64,000 nucleotides of DNA from Bagarius yarrelli (GCA_005784505.1 VCAZ01000032.1:2526611-2590610); one strand, 5' to 3'. Positions 12,179 through 23,216 are shown, numbered from the stretch's first letter. Numbers and translations: made by a program. The notes: generated by a model not told the origin, from the sequence alone.

Positions 12179-12469
12179 TGGTAATGAGGATTTTATGGGC
12201 CTCTGAGTTGCTATAGAATGTCGTAATAAAGTTGATTCGAGGTCTATAAATATAATTCAATTAGCCAATCTCCTTTATAGCGCTGTTATACCATGTGACT
12301 AAAGCGTCAACGCTCCTGTAGTATAATCTGGTGTGTAAGTGTGTTATTTTTTATTAAAGATCAGCTAAAGTGAGGATTATGGTGTATTAGCTACAGCAGG
12401 AACCTGAGGGAAGTCATGCTGGAATGTGGATGGTGACAGAAGACTGGATGGAGCACCTGGAAATGAGAG

Positions 12470-12666
12470 GAGGAAGTGGTAGCTTAGTGATTAAGGTGTT
12501 GGACTGATACCAGAAAGACCTGGGTTGAATTACCAGTACCACCAAGCTACCACTGCTGGGCCCCTAAGCAAGGGCCCTTAACCCCTTTGCTCAGTTGTAA
12601 AAAAGAGATAAATGTAAGTCACTTCATAGAAGGGCATCTGCCAAATGCTGTAAATGTAAATGTAAA
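12470..12666 (+). mobile_element. tRNA-derived SINE, near full length
   Basis: It starts with a tRNA-like head carrying an A-box-like TGGTAGCTTAGTG and a B-box-like GGTTGAATTACC. The family core CCACTGCTGGGCCCCTAAGC and the CCCTTAACC segment follow, then CTCAGTTGT and a tail of TAAATGTAAATGTAAA. This is the best starting reference for the family in the window. The B box is degraded, so it is probably inactive. Direct repeats at the ends were not resolved. Confidence 0.85.
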
Positions 12667-12744
12667 ATTGTTTCGACCAATCAGAACGCTTTAAGAACCA
12701 TATTCTCTGGTCAGAGTATTATAATCTCAAGAACACTATCATCC

Positions 12745-12785
12745 AATCAATAAAGCATGGTGTTGGGAGCATCATGAATTCTTCC
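12745..12785 (+). mobile_element. Possible Tc1 transposase scrap
   Basis: The words AAAGCATGGTGTTGGGAGCA and ATCATG resemble the fish Tc1 region encoding K-H-G-G-G-S-I, just before the catalytic core. It is too short to be firm. Confidence 0.3.
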
Positions 12786-12789
12786 CTGT

Positions 12790-13335
12790 CAATCACTGAG
12801 GCATTATATGAAAAATGAAGGAAATGATGTCATAGGATTTTATTGAAAAAAAAAAAAAATGTAGAAAGACAAAGTGTTTATATTGTTATGATTTCATCTC
12901 GTTGTGTTAAGTTTTTGTAGCTAGTTCGAGGCAGTTTTTGTATAAATACCTAATGCAAATAAACGTAAAGAATAACCCATTTTCCGAATAAATTCCGAAC
13001 AAACCCACGTGACTAATCAGCTGTTTTCGCTCCATTATCCTTGCTCTGTTTTAATTAACGTTGGTTTCTAGGTTACCAATACCACATACCACAGCCAGAC
13101 GCTTGAACAACTTGATTAATTTCCCATTTGTTTGTTTTCTTTTTCTTTTCCTGCAAACTTTGAAAAGATTCTCTTCACGTTAGGATGGAAACCCAAGTTA
13201 GGAGGAGAATTTACGGGCAGAAAACTCTTAAGCCCTAACTGCTCATTTGGACAAAAAAATAGGCGTCTACCAAATACCAGCAATGTAAATGTAAATAAAT
13301 CAGCCAATGAGAATTGATTAAGAAGTTATAAAGTT
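12790..13335. other. Unique-looking intergenic or intronic DNA
   Basis: AT-rich sequence without recognised repeats. Overlapping frames of about 60 codons on both strands at 13116-13317 lack similarity I can recognise. The 3' part contains a short ATGTAAATGTAAATAAA motif like the SINE tail. Confidence 0.4.
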
Positions 13336-13337
13336 TC

Positions 13338-13455
13338 AAATGTGTGTGTGTGTGTGTGTATGTGTGTATTCTAAATTCCAGTTCCTCTTTCTGTAATTAA
13401 ACTCAGCCACTGAGTAAATTTATTCCTCCCGTTCTCTCTCTCTTTCTAACACACG

Positions 13456-13498
<43 letters not shown>

Positions 13499-13576
13499 TC
13501 GAATTCATTTTTATCACTTGGCCCGAAATTGGATTTTGACAGCACTGATTTTACAACAAAGATAGGACCTCTTTCT

Positions 13577-13619
<43 letters not shown>

Positions 13620-13620
13620 C
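13338..13620. repeat. GT, CA and GT microsatellite cluster
   Basis: GT run at 13338-13362, CA run at about 13459-13497 and GT run at about 13579-13617. The CA and GT runs lie in inverse order about 80 bp apart and could pair as a hairpin. Confidence 0.85.
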
Positions 13621-13734
13621 TGTGTGTGTAAAGCACTGATTTCTCCAATAAAAGGCTCGTAAATCCCACTTCTGCTTTATTTTTTTATAATAGGGGTGAT
13701 TGACCTCCACTCTGGAGCTTCAGTCTACGCAAAC

Positions 13735-14101
13735 AGTAACACTGTAACATGGCCGCATTTCACTGCACGTATCAAGTGACCCAATTCTGATTCATTTTCT
13801 TCCAATGTGGTACAGATCGGATTCTGATATTTTCAGTTTGGATATGAATAAATGGGATATGAATCGGATATGAATCGAAGCAGATTGGATTTTCACCTGT
13901 TAATGTGAGTCAAATGTCACTGAATAACCGACGATGGCGCATGACGTCCAATCAGGTGGACCCCAACAGCAATATATAATAACTGTGTATTTTGATATTT
14001 AATAATTATTTTCACCCGAGACTCAAATCAGAGGCAGAGGCTGTTTTGACAGTCCACGATTAAAGTATTTTTTTTCTGTACCGTGCGCTGCGGCTGATCG
14101 G

Positions 14102-14156
<55 letters not shown>

Positions 14157-14400
14157 GCTCTATATCTCTCAGCGGTTCTCCAGCTAGAGAAAACCAACGT
14201 TTAAAAATGATGCAAAAGCATTGTATAAAATCATTTTGTTTTTTTTGCTTTCCATTGTGTCCATTATTGATTATTGCGCCACTTTTACTTCCTTTTCTGG
14301 TCGGTACGTCTACATTGAGTGCATAGTGTAAATGCAGACATCGGATACGGGTCAGTTTTAAATGATGATGTAAGCGGGTCATCAAAAAAATCGGATATAG
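13735..14400 (-). mobile_element. Dispersed non-autonomous element, copy 1
   Basis: This segment matches the reverse complement of about 43985-44440. Shared blocks include ACTGACCCGTATCCGAT and GCATTTACACTAT, then AATGTAGACGTAC and the GTATCAAGTGACCC end. It carries the repeated TCGGAT/ATCCGAT words typical of fish MITE-like elements. A CA run at about 14105-14153 has expanded inside it. I assign it to a non-autonomous DNA element by style only, and no transposase is present. Confidence 0.65.
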
Positions 14401-14424
14401 TTGCCAGTCTTACATTTTATTCTG

Positions 14425-14553
14425 CGAAGAGAAAAAATAAATAGATGAAATGATAATAGAAAAAAATAAATAGATGAAATGATAATAGAAAAAAATAAAT
14501 AGATGAAATGATAATAGAAAAAAATAAATAGATGAAATGATAATAGAAAAGAA
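14425..14553. repeat. 29-bp tandem repeat, about 4.4 copies
   Basis: Almost identical copies of TAGATGAAATGATAATAGAA plus an A-rich end ATAAA. The high identity suggests recent expansion. The period equals that of the 10.6-11.5 kb array but the units are not clearly related. Confidence 0.95.
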
Positions 14554-14607
14554 GAGTGAGGGGATTTTTTTTTGGTCTGAAGTGATTCTGGGTTATCGTT
14601 AAAACTA

Positions 14608-14662
14608 GCCATCGACTGCTAATCAGAAGATTGTAGGGTTAATTCCCAGCACACACATGTAG
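14608..14662 (+). mobile_element. SINE head fragment
   Basis: It contains GACTGCTAATCAGAAGATTG and TTAATTCCCAGCAC, the tRNA-like middle of the SINE family, and then stops. Confidence 0.6.
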
Positions 14663-14837
14663 GTTCCAGGTAGGTTTCTCAATCGTTCTGTTTTAACGTT
14701 TTTCAAACATTAAGTAAAACTTTATTTCATGGCGTTGTTCTAAGAACATTCCCTTCGAAACATTTTAAAAACATTCATCAATTACAAATAACATCTAAAC
14801 ATCTAAATTCCAGAAACGTTTTTTCTTTATATCGCAG

Positions 14838-14975
14838 GTATGTGGTAGCGCAGTGGTTAAGGTGTTGGACTACCAAATTGAAGGGTTTGAATCCCAGCAC
14901 CACCAATCCACCACTGCTCGGCCCCTGAGCAAGGACAATAGATAAGAGTGTCTGCCAAATGTTGTAAATGTATAT
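14838..14975 (+). mobile_element. tRNA-derived SINE, internally shortened
   Basis: Head with GCGCAGTGGTTAAGGTGTTG and core CCACTGCTCGGCCCCTGAGC, but the CCCTTAACC to CTCTGG part is reduced before GTCTGCCAAATGTTGTAAATG. Another core scrap with GCTGGGCTCCCTAAGCAAGG lies at about 15108-15130. Confidence 0.75.
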
Positions 14976-15219
14976 TACAACTATTGATAACGTCGAGAAA
15001 ACATTCTATGACAATTATATTTAAGAATGTTTTTGTCCAAACATTTAGATAACATTTAAAGAATGTTAACGTTGTAAAAATGTTTCCTGTAAGTTTGGAT
15101 GTTGCAAATGCTGGGCTCCCTAAGCAAGGATAAGGGTTCTGACACATACCAGAAAAATCTAAATGATGAAATCAGTTTTATGTGGCTGTATCAAAAATGG
15201 CATTGTAGCTGGAGTCATA

Positions 15220-15221
<2 letters not shown>

Positions 15222-15279
<58 letters not shown>

Positions 15280-15406
15280 GCACACACTGAGCTCTGTCCC
15301 TTAATAGGACTCAGTGGGCCGCTCGCTGTGGCCATTGTGGCGTATCGATCTGATTCAGATCTGTGTGATAGACTGTTCCCTGTGGAGAGCAAAGCTATTG
15401 TTCTCA

Positions 15407-15440
<34 letters not shown>

Positions 15441-15952
15441 TAAAAAACAAGCACATGCACAAACAGTAGCACACACTTACACGAATGAACACACACAAAA
15501 CATATGGACAAACCCATACATACACATAGTAACAAGCACACACAGTACACATACACACTCACACATAAGCACAAGCACACGCTATACACACACACACACT
15601 GTAACAAGCACAAACACTCACACATGCACACACACGTAGGCACAAACACACACGTAGGCACACACACACACACACACATAGGCACAAGCACACACTATAT
15701 ACATGCACTCTCACACACACACACACACACACACACATAGGAACAAGCCCCCCCAGATACACATGCACATACACACTTACACATAGGCACAAGCACACAT
15801 CATATAAATGCACATATACACGCGTGCACACACACACGGACATACACACACATATACAATACAAATGCACATAAACACTCACGCATAGGCACAAGCATAC
15901 ACACACATTACACACACACACACAGACACACACACACACACACACCCACACT
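15222..15952. repeat. CA-rich complex microsatellite
   Basis: About 730 bp with pure CA runs (15222-15265, 15411-15440, 15708-15737, 15900-15945) and compound stretches mixing CACACA with ACAAGCACA and CATAGGCACA words at 15590-15900. The compound part behaves like a 25-35 bp imperfect tandem repeat. The roughly 100-bp unique interval 15290-15405 is retained inside. Confidence 0.9.
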
Positions 15953-16034
15953 GCTTAATAGACTCATCTGTCATCTAACTATTTCTACATTCAGTTAGTG
16001 GAAATCTTCATCTACGGAGACTTACATGAACCTA

Positions 16035-16180
16035 TTTTTATTATTTCACTGAGTAGTTAAAGGTTAGGGGCCTTACTCAGGGGCCCAGCAGTGGCAGCTT
16101 GGTGGTGCTGGGAATTGAAGCTATGATCTTCTGATTAGCAGTCCAACAGCTTAACCAGTGATTTGGGCTACACGAGGAAG
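16035..16180 (-). mobile_element. tRNA-derived SINE, minus strand
   Basis: Reverse complement of the family: GGGGCCCAGCAGTGGCAGCT, then GGTGGTGCTGGGAATTGAA and the TTCTGATTAGCAGTCCAACA head. The 3' tail is largely missing. Confidence 0.8.
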
Positions 16181-16700
16181 TCGGATTTGTACTTTGTTGC
16201 TTTGAATTAAAAAAAAAGAAGAAAGTAAGAAAATACAATTATTATCAGTAATAAATGGATCAAATGTTAATAAATACATTTTCTGAATTGTTGCCAAAAA
16301 TAAATAACTGCAGTGACACTAAACGTTCCCACATCAGTGAAGCTGTAAACGGAGAATTTTTTTTACGGGACACTGAGGAACCGATTAAATGCGACCAATG
16401 CGCTCGAATTGGAAGCTTTTTAAAGGTCACCTAGTTCGAGGTTTGTCCCCTGGACCTCATCAGGTAAAAGTCAAGCATCAACTTTCGCTGTGTTTGTCGA
16501 GATTAAACATTTCGCTCTATCGCTCAAGAGACAAGAACCTAAAAGAAACCGAAAACCATCAACTTTAGCTGTCAGGAAATTCGTTCATGAGAGCAAATTT
16601 ATCATAATGTGTGACAAAAAAACCCCAAAACCAATAAAAGATAATGTCAATAAAAGTATTTGTGGTGTTTGTGTTTTATTCCAGCATCATTTTTCGTAGT
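16181..16700. other. Unique-looking DNA
   Basis: Mixed AT-rich sequence between two SINEs. A 69-codon plus-strand frame at 16490-16699 (Lys/Arg-rich, ending FQHHFS) has no similarity I recognise and no splice context. Not called. Confidence 0.4.
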
Positions 16701-16704
16701 TTTA

Positions 16705-16862
16705 ACTAAACTGGACTGCTAATTGGAGGATCGGGGTTCAATTCCCAGCACCGACAAGTTGCCAATGCTGGGCCCCTGAGCAAGGCCCTTAACCCCCAAT
16801 TGCTCAATTGTATAAAAGAGGTAAATGTAAGTCGCTCTGTATAAGGGCATTGCCGATTACAT
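16705..16862 (+). mobile_element. tRNA-derived SINE, 5' truncated
   Basis: Well-preserved middle: GGTTCAATTCCCAGCACC (a good B box), then TGCTGGGCCCCTGAGCAAGG, CCCTTAACCCCCAATTGCTC and AAATGTAAGTCGCTCTG. The A-box end is missing and the ATGTAA tail is replaced by other DNA. Confidence 0.85.
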
Positions 16863-17595
16863 GGGGTCGCATCTAACAGGGGGACAATATACGTAATAAA
16901 TAAGTTAAAGAGGCGCCCCCGGGAGAACGGGGCCCCCAGGAGACCACCAGTATTGCTTGTTGGACGGAAAGACTGTGATCACATAAACCCTCATAAAAAT
17001 CAGACATTTCACACACTTTTCGTAACGCAGCTCTCAGGTACAAATCTCTTAACGAGAAATTTCTTTTACGTTATCTCAGACACCGATTTTTTTTTTAATG
17101 CTAATTTAAACGTAAGACTCCACCACTCCGGTAGGTTGTCCTCATGTGTTTCGGCTAGTCTCCTGGTCGGTTCCGTAGGTCTGAATTTTCTGTAAGTGCT
17201 TCTTGGACATTTTGTGGATTGGGAAATGAACTTCTGGAGATTTTTTTGCCCTTTCACAACCTCATGACAGAATTTCAGTTCTTGGTAGTACATGCCGTCA
17301 TACCCCGAGGCTGTCCCAGGGGTGTGTATTTTATTGCTTGCGTATGTGAAAAAAAAATGATGGAGTAAAAAAACATGGAAGAAAAAGAGAGGCGTAATAA
17401 ATATTTAACATTTGGGGCCTTACATAGATATCAGTGAGAAACTAACAGTGAGTTCTGCTATATCACACTCATGCATTTAAATCACTATATTACTGCCATA
17501 CACACAAACACAGTACCATAACATCAAAACGTAACAACACACACATCACAGCACAAATGTAAAGGTAATGTATCAGAACATAACAAAGGTATCAA
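16863..17595. other. Intergenic DNA, no gene recognised
   Basis: It contains a short C/G-rich interval at about 16908-16945 (GGCGCCCCCGGGAGAACGGG) that stands out from the AT-rich surroundings. Opposed frames of 75-80 codons at 16953-17293 overlap on both strands and neither is recognisable. Confidence 0.4.
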
Positions 17596-17599
17596 ATTT

Positions 17600-17727
17600 T
17601 TTGTATTTAACTGAGCAGTTAAGGGCTAAGGGCCTTGCTCAGGGGCCCGGCAGCTTAGTAGCGCGGAAAATTAAACACACAATGTTCCGAAGATTCCAAC
17701 GCCTTAACCACTGAACTACCACAAAGA
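17600..17727 (-). mobile_element. tRNA-derived SINE, minus strand, diverged
   Basis: Contains AACTGAGCAGTTAAGGGCTA and GGCCTTGCTCAGGGGCCC, then the complement of the head ending CCTTAACCACTGAACTACCA. The core TGGCAGCTTGGTGG is partly deleted. Confidence 0.75.
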
Positions 17728-18345
17728 TCAAAGAAAAGTGATGCTGAAATGATACAGTACTTTATCATTGTCATACAATTGGGTAAACAGCCAACATCTT
17801 GTTCAATACCAAACGGAGATTCCAGGAAAGGTGGAGGTAAAGTGAGGAGGAAACAATTACACAATGCATGTACATTTCTACACAATGCACAAACAAAAGA
17901 TAATAAAACCATAAATATATAAATCCATACAAATATCACACACATACACACACAAAATACATGAGACACCGAGACGGAAAAGCCGAAAGTGACAAGACTC
18001 TGCAAAACCTTGTTTTGCTCTAGTGCACAAATACACACAAACACACACACTCATCCATTATTCATATAGATTTCAAGCGTGGTGCGCGGATTAAAGCATG
18101 CTAGCACAAAGCCTGAAAGCTCTTCCGTACTTGCGGATCTTTACAGTCATTGAAGTCTGCAGAGAACAGTAACGATGCCTTGACACGCCGGGGTAATTTT
18201 AACCTCCAGTAAGTGCATAACAAAATTCCTGTATGAATTTTTGCCCCTGATTGTGGGTAACTTTTAGGTATAAAAAGACAAACTTGGGTAAACTGTGATC
18301 TGGGAATTGGGATCTGGCATTAATTAGTCAACTATAAGTCTGATT
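17728..18345. other. Unique-looking DNA with a CA-rich patch
   Basis: No gene or transposon recognised. A CA-rich patch lies at about 17935-18050. The minus-strand frame of 131 codons across it is mostly low complexity. Confidence 0.4.
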
Positions 18346-18351
18346 GTTGGT

Positions 18352-18515
18352 GGTGGTTAAGGTGTTAGACTGCTAATTTGAAGATCTGGGTTCAATTACC
18401 AGCACCACCACGTTGCCACTGCTGAGCCCCTGGACGAGGTCCTTAACCCTTCATTAATAAATGTAAGTTGCTCCGGATAAGAAGGTCTGACAAATGCCGT
18501 AAATGTAAATGTATT
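18352..18515 (+). mobile_element. tRNA-derived SINE
   Basis: Head GTGGTTAAGGTGTTAGACTG, B box GGTTCAATTACC, core GCCACTGCTGAGCCCCTGG and tail GCCGTAAATGTAAATGTA. The CAATTGCTCAGTTGTATAAA segment is reduced to TTCATTAATA. Confidence 0.85.
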
Positions 18516-19440
18516 AGAGATGAGCGAATCAGTTAGGATTCGTGATTCACTTGATTCCTTCTTTTCATTCACTCGAATCAGTTGAGTCGTAAGTTATCTT
18601 GTTGCTAACAACAACATTAATAAATACAAACTGAAAATTACACCATTCAGTTGTTCTGCTGACTGAGTCGTTTGGGAAACTTCCTGCATGGCCAGAGACT
18701 CAAAATCGTGGTTACTGATTCATCTAAATCGTGGGATTCAGCAGATCCATCAGACTTATACTGCATAGCAAAACAGCTGGATCCTAGTGTGTGTGTGCGT
18801 TTGTGTGAGATTCATGAGGATTTATTTTATAAACGGATTCTAGCCCGAGTGTGTACGCCAATGTGGAGGTAGATATTTGCAAAGACCTTGAGAAAACGCA
18901 TTTATCTTTATCCAATGAAAGAACCAGTAACTGAGAACGGATGTAAAAACACACCGGTGTCTAACTCTTTCTCTCACACACACACACACTCATAGCTACA
19001 TAAAAACTCTGGACTCTGTGAACCACTGGCATGTACTGGAAGGTTGAAAGGAACCAGAGAACCTTCAAAAATCCCGCAGAGACAATAACTAAAGCTTACG
19101 ATCCACCAGAAGATCACGAATCTGTAATCTCAGTGCATTCTGGGTTGAGCGAGTGCATTATTACAAAACCAGATATCAAGACAATTACGGTTACGCGGCA
19201 GGATGTGAAGAACCGACATAATCAACAGTTCTCCACAGGCAAAAGCAAAACAAACTCTACGCTAAGGTTTCTTCTCCAGACACGATCCTGTTTAACGAAA
19301 CGGTAGACGGATCGTTCACTTCATGTTCCCATCAGGAGACTAAACTAAACACACTCTATCACACTTAGCCAGAAAAATATTACATAAACCTTCAAGCTGA
19401 AAGATAAATCTTTGTATTTGATGAGCTGGCAACGTTTGGG
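18516..19440. other. Mixed DNA with a GATTC-rich patch
   Basis: At 18518-18600 repeated GAATC/GATTC words (GCGAATCAGTTAGGATTCG, CTCGAATCAGTTGAGTCG) suggest a decayed element with internal inverted repeats. The rest, including 66-codon and 91-codon plus-strand frames at 18672 and 19031, has no family I recognise. Confidence 0.4.
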
Positions 19441-19478
19441 CTTCTGATGGAGGAATTAATGAAGCTGAAGACGAAGGC

Positions 19479-19521
19479 ATGAAGAAAAAGAAGAAGAAGA
19501 AGAAGAAGAAGAAGAAGAAGC
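19479..19521. repeat. (GAA)n trinucleotide repeat
   Basis: About 13 uninterrupted AAG/GAA triplets on the plus strand, preceded by imperfect GAAG words from about 19455. Confidence 0.9.
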
Positions 19522-19857
19522 GATAATATATTGCTACATGTTACAACTTAATACTTTTTTCATATGACGTCATAGTTTTCCTCCTTTGAGATCAGCAAGG
19601 GTTCGGGGCTGGTTCGGAGCCAGGATCTTGGCACCAGGAGAACAAAAGTTGCAGCCCGGTTACTGATTGGGCTCCGATGGAAAAGCGGTAAGCAAGGTCT
19701 GCTTGAGAACCTAGTTAATAGTACAATTAATTCACAGTTACTTCTACTTCGTTGTAAAAAGTAAAACATGTACATGGCACATCGTCATGAATGCTTAACG
19801 TCGATTCCTAAACACCCCGCAACGTGTTAGCCTTACAAAGCTAAAATTATTATTTCC

Positions 19858-19940
19858 AGTGTCTCCGAATTAGGGAATAAGCGGGTATAGACGATAAATA
19901 AATGAATGAATAAATAAATGAATGAATGAATGAATAATTA
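19858..19940 (+). repeat. 3' end of a dispersed repeat plus (ATGA)n
   Basis: GAATTAGGGAATAAGCGGGT and ATAGACGATAAAT match the 3' end of the long dispersed element seen at 39512-39745 and 53191-53520. It is followed by ATGAATGAATGA microsatellite sequence, the usual tail of that element. Confidence 0.65.
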
Positions 19941-20455
19941 CATTTCGAAGATAAAAATCGATTAATAGAATTAGATGGAAACTGCGCGTCTGCCTCCTGG
20001 CAGTAGCGCACACAGCTATACGTCTTTTCTCTTTGTCTTTATCAGTATTCTGCCTTGTTTCCACTGCATCGCTGGTCATTTCGAAAATCGCAATATTTTT
20101 CGAGGTTAAAGGTTGTTTGGAAGACAGAAAATCAGCATGCGAGGCTGTGTGAAATGTCAGACACGTAGCCGCAAAAACACTCTTCTGATTAGCATCCGCT
20201 GAAAGCCAGGTGGAATCTATTCCTTTAGACTTCCTGGTTTCTGGCACTTTAGGAAACGTGTTGGTTTTATTAATCCAAAAAGACACATTTTTTTACCCAC
20301 TTAATCACCTGCTCAAGGAAATGACAAACAAAATCTACTTCAGTTATTAGAACTCAACCAATCAGGTGGAAGCAGTGCAACTTATCAGGAAACAAATAAA
20401 GCTTTGGTGTGAAGAACGTCATGTTAATGAGGACCCGTCTAACCACTCAGTACAG
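19941..20455. other. Unique-looking DNA
   Basis: A 138-codon minus-strand frame (19870-20286) is unusually long for non-repeat DNA here. Its end runs into the ATGA microsatellite and I recognise no domain, so it may be chance or a decayed exon. Confidence 0.35.
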
Positions 20456-20457
20456 CC

Positions 20458-20612
20458 AAGCAGTTTGTCTGTCTCACTTTCTGCCTGTCTGTTATTTTTT
20501 TTCTTTTATTCTTTCATTCTTTATATCTTTATATACTTTATACTTTCTTTCCCTTTTTTCTTTCTTCATTCCTTTTTTCCTTTCACTTTTTGTTACTTCC
20601 TTTATTTTTCTT

Positions 20613-20645
<33 letters not shown>

Positions 20646-20998
20646 CTTCCTCCTTTATCTTTTCTACCTTTAAATCTTTTTTAATTCTTTATTTTTACTT
20701 TCTGTCTCTTCATTTAATTCATTTCTTTCCTTCTCCTTTCCATATATATATATATATTGCCGTCTTCTTCATTTTACTATTCCTCAGCTTTTCTCCCTCT
20801 CTCTCTTTCTCTCTCCTTCCCTCAATCTTTCCTTTGTTTTTCATTTTCTTCTTTTTAGTGTTCCTTTTTTTTCTTTCATTTCTTTCTTTTTTTCTTTGCT
20901 TTTTGTTTTTCTTTCTTTCTTTCTTTCTCAATATTTCCTTCCCTCGCTCCCTTCTTCCTTTTTTTTCCCTCCCTCCTTCCTTCCTTCTTTCTGGAACT
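20458..20998. repeat. Pyrimidine-rich (TTTC)n block
   Basis: About 540 bp of T/C words (TTTC, CTTT, TCTC), with a short (TA)n run at about 20743-20758. Large Phe/Ser/Leu frames across it are composition artefacts. It mirrors the purine block at 1137-1800 on the other strand. Confidence 0.9.
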
Positions 20999-21435
20999 CT
21001 GGTGAGCAGAAAGCAGATCTTCTGGTGTTCCTGGTAGGTCCCTCTTCCCCCTTTACAACAGTACAGCTTTACAACAGCTTCAGGACGTCTGAATGCGAAC
21101 AGAAAAGCCAGACGAGTGTGTGACTCTCCCCGCTCTGGATCTGCACTGGATTTGCCCACAAGATCAGCAATAACCTAATTAGAAACCATTCATGGGTTCA
21201 GAGTCCCTGGAGCTTTACTGTAGCATTTCTGATGAAGCTTCTGAAATTAACAAGCACACGAACCACAATTCACCTTCACCGTCCTTCACACTCCTCCTCA
21301 AAGCCGAGCCGCGAGACGCAATCGCTTCTGTTTAATCTTTTCATTCCGACAAGCACGCCAGTGAGTTTTCTGATAAAAAAAGCTTTTGTTCTGCTCTGAA
21401 TGCCATTTGCTTATTCTGATGATCCTATTGTGATC

Positions 21436-21437
<2 letters not shown>
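20999..21437. other. Unique-looking DNA
   Basis: Moderately GC-balanced sequence without repeats. The words AAGCTTTTGTTCTGCTCTGA and ATGCCATTTGCTTATTC recur in modified form at about 49420-49460, which suggests a diverged dispersed copy. Confidence 0.4.

Positions 21438-21478
<41 letters not shown>
21438..21478. repeat. (CA)n microsatellite
   Basis: Pure CA run of about 20 units. Confidence 0.95.
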
Positions 21479-21480
<2 letters not shown>

Positions 21481-21814
21481 TGCTATGTGAAAATCCATGA
21501 AAATATGAGACCTTCATTGCAGCAGATTCTCATTCTTACATTAACTAGGATGGAAAAGTGACCCATTTAAATCATAAGGAATCATAAAGAAATGTAAAAC
21601 ATTTGGGTGGTGTTTTTTAAAGGTTCTTGGTCATGTGACTGGTTGAGGGTACGAAAATGATGTCAGTTTACTTAAATCCTGAACTGAAGACTTTTTGTTC
21701 TATGAAAATGCTAAAAAAAAAAATATACAGCAAAAATTTGATGGACATTGATTTTAAATGATCATCTACTGGATTACAATCACCAGAAAAACACACTTCG
21801 CTTCTGTCTGTCCT

Positions 21815-22210
21815 TTCCTTATCCTCCTAATTCCCAACCCTCCTAATTCCCATCCCTCCTAATTCCTAACCCTCCTAATTCCCATCCCTCCTAATTCCTA
21901 ACCCTCCTAATTCCCAACCCTCCTAATTCCCAACCCTCCTAATTCCCAACCCTCCTATTTGCCAACCTTCTTTATTCCCAACCCTCCTAATTCCTAACCC
22001 TGCTAATTCCTAACCCTCCTAATTCCTTACCCTCCTAATTCCTTACCCTCCTAATTCCTAACCCTCATTATTCCCAACCCTCCTAATTCCTAACCCTCCT
22101 AACTCTTAACCCTGCTAATTCCTAACCCTCATTATTCCCAACCCTCCTAATTCCTTACCCTGCTAATTCCCTACCCTCCTAATTTCTTACCCTCATAATT
22201 TCTTAAATTT
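21815..22210. repeat. 16-bp telomere-like minisatellite
   Basis: About 24 units of CCTAATTCCCAACCCT with variants CCTAACCCT and CCATCCCT. The plus strand is nearly G-free. The minus strand has GGG-TT-GGG clusters separated by AATTAGGA, which fits the pattern for G-quadruplex formation. It contains TAACCCT words, but it is not a true TTAGGG array. Confidence 0.95.
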
Positions 22211-22282
22211 TTATTTCCTTATTATATTATTTCGTTACCTCCTATTTCCTTTTTACTTATTTTATTGCCTTTATGCTTAATT

Positions 22283-22380
22283 TCTTTCTTTCTTTCTTTC
22301 TTTCTTTCTTTTCTTTCTTCTTTCTTTCTTTCTTTCTTTCCTTTCTTTTTTTTCTTTTCCTTTCCTTTCCTTTCTCCATC
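22283..22380. repeat. (TTTC)n microsatellite
   Basis: Two TTTC runs with a CTTTTC interruption, then TTTCC words. Confidence 0.95.
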
Positions 22381-22889
22381 CATTTATCCATCTACTATGT
22401 CTCCCTCAGAAACACACAATAGCAATCAGAATAGGGATGTGTGTATATGATATTAGTATAAACTCAACACTATATAACACTCTGATAAAACTGATGATGT
22501 CATCAATGGTTAATGTGCACGTTAATTTTTTTAATGCAATGCAAGTGGTATCCACATTCCCGGGTAGCTCCAGCGCAACCCGAACTCACACCAGCACACA
22601 CAGCAGGTAGTCACTGATTTGGAACCATTAGTATGCCTCCCTGTCCACCTGTCAGCTTTAATGTCACCACATTTTCATGCAGAACGCGTCTCACCGTTTC
22701 TTGAAATCAATAGCTATCCTTATCCTGAACAGACCCAAGACAGTTTATCTAATGAGCAAAGAACTGATTTCCAATACACAGATGAGTCAGAAGACCAAGG
22801 CTGAAGACAATCAATGTCTCGACTAATGCGCTGAGGAAGGATGGAAAAGTTCCGAGCCTCAACATTGAGACTGGAACAGATAAACTCAC
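22381..22889. other. Unique-looking DNA upstream of the splice-like site
   Basis: No repeats recognised. A 61-codon plus-strand frame at 22619-22804 is rich in polar residues and ends in DESEDQG. I do not recognise it. Confidence 0.35.
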
Positions 22890-22925
22890 CTGCTGACAGT
22901 CCTCAAAAAATTCCAGTTGACTTAC
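22890..22925 (-). other. Candidate recursive splice site or 36-nt microexon
   Basis: Read on the minus strand, a strong pyrimidine tract (TTTGTTTGTTTTTTTCTTG) ends in TAG at 22928-22926 and is followed directly by GTAAGT. Thirty-six nt later comes CAGCAG and a GTGAGT donor at 22889. As an exon it is open in one frame (VSQLEFFEDCQQ). The joined AG|GTAAGT also fits a recursive splice site with a short RS-exon. A second site with the same boundaries lies at 54,029-54,069. No family is recognised. Confidence 0.35.
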
Positions 22926-23047
22926 CTACAAGAAAAAAACAAACAAAAAACAATCAAATATTTGTTTAGGACATCATTTTGTGGACATGATGACATGAAC
23001 CTTGTAGAGTAAAAACCTTTTGAATAACATTTACGACATCTGGCACA

Positions 23048-23216
23048 CAAACTCTGTCCAGAGTGACTCTCATTCTTATCTCATTTATACAACTGAGCGG
23101 TTGAGGATTAAGGGCCTTGTTTAGGGGCCCCACAATGGCAGCCTGGTGGTCTTGAGAAGTGAACTCACAATCTTCCATTAAGCATTCCAACATATTAACC
23201 ACTGAACCACCACCAC
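23048..23216 (-). mobile_element. tRNA-derived SINE, minus strand, diverged
   Basis: AGAGTGACTCTCATTCTTATCTCATTTATACAACTG-type tail region (start about 23058), then GGCCTTGTTTAGGGGCCCC and GGCAGCCTGGTGG, and the head complement ending TTAACCACTGAACCACCACC. Many substitutions indicate an older copy. Confidence 0.75.

Noticed and set aside
15159..15951. His/Thr and Val/Cys frames over CA repeats
   Set aside because: Artefacts of CA/GT dinucleotide runs.
20366..21037. 223-codon Phe/Ser/Leu-rich plus-strand frame
   Set aside because: Runs through pyrimidine simple sequence and resembles no membrane protein family.
21815..22210. True telomere
   Set aside because: The unit is 16 bp with AATT, not TTAGGG, and the array is internal.
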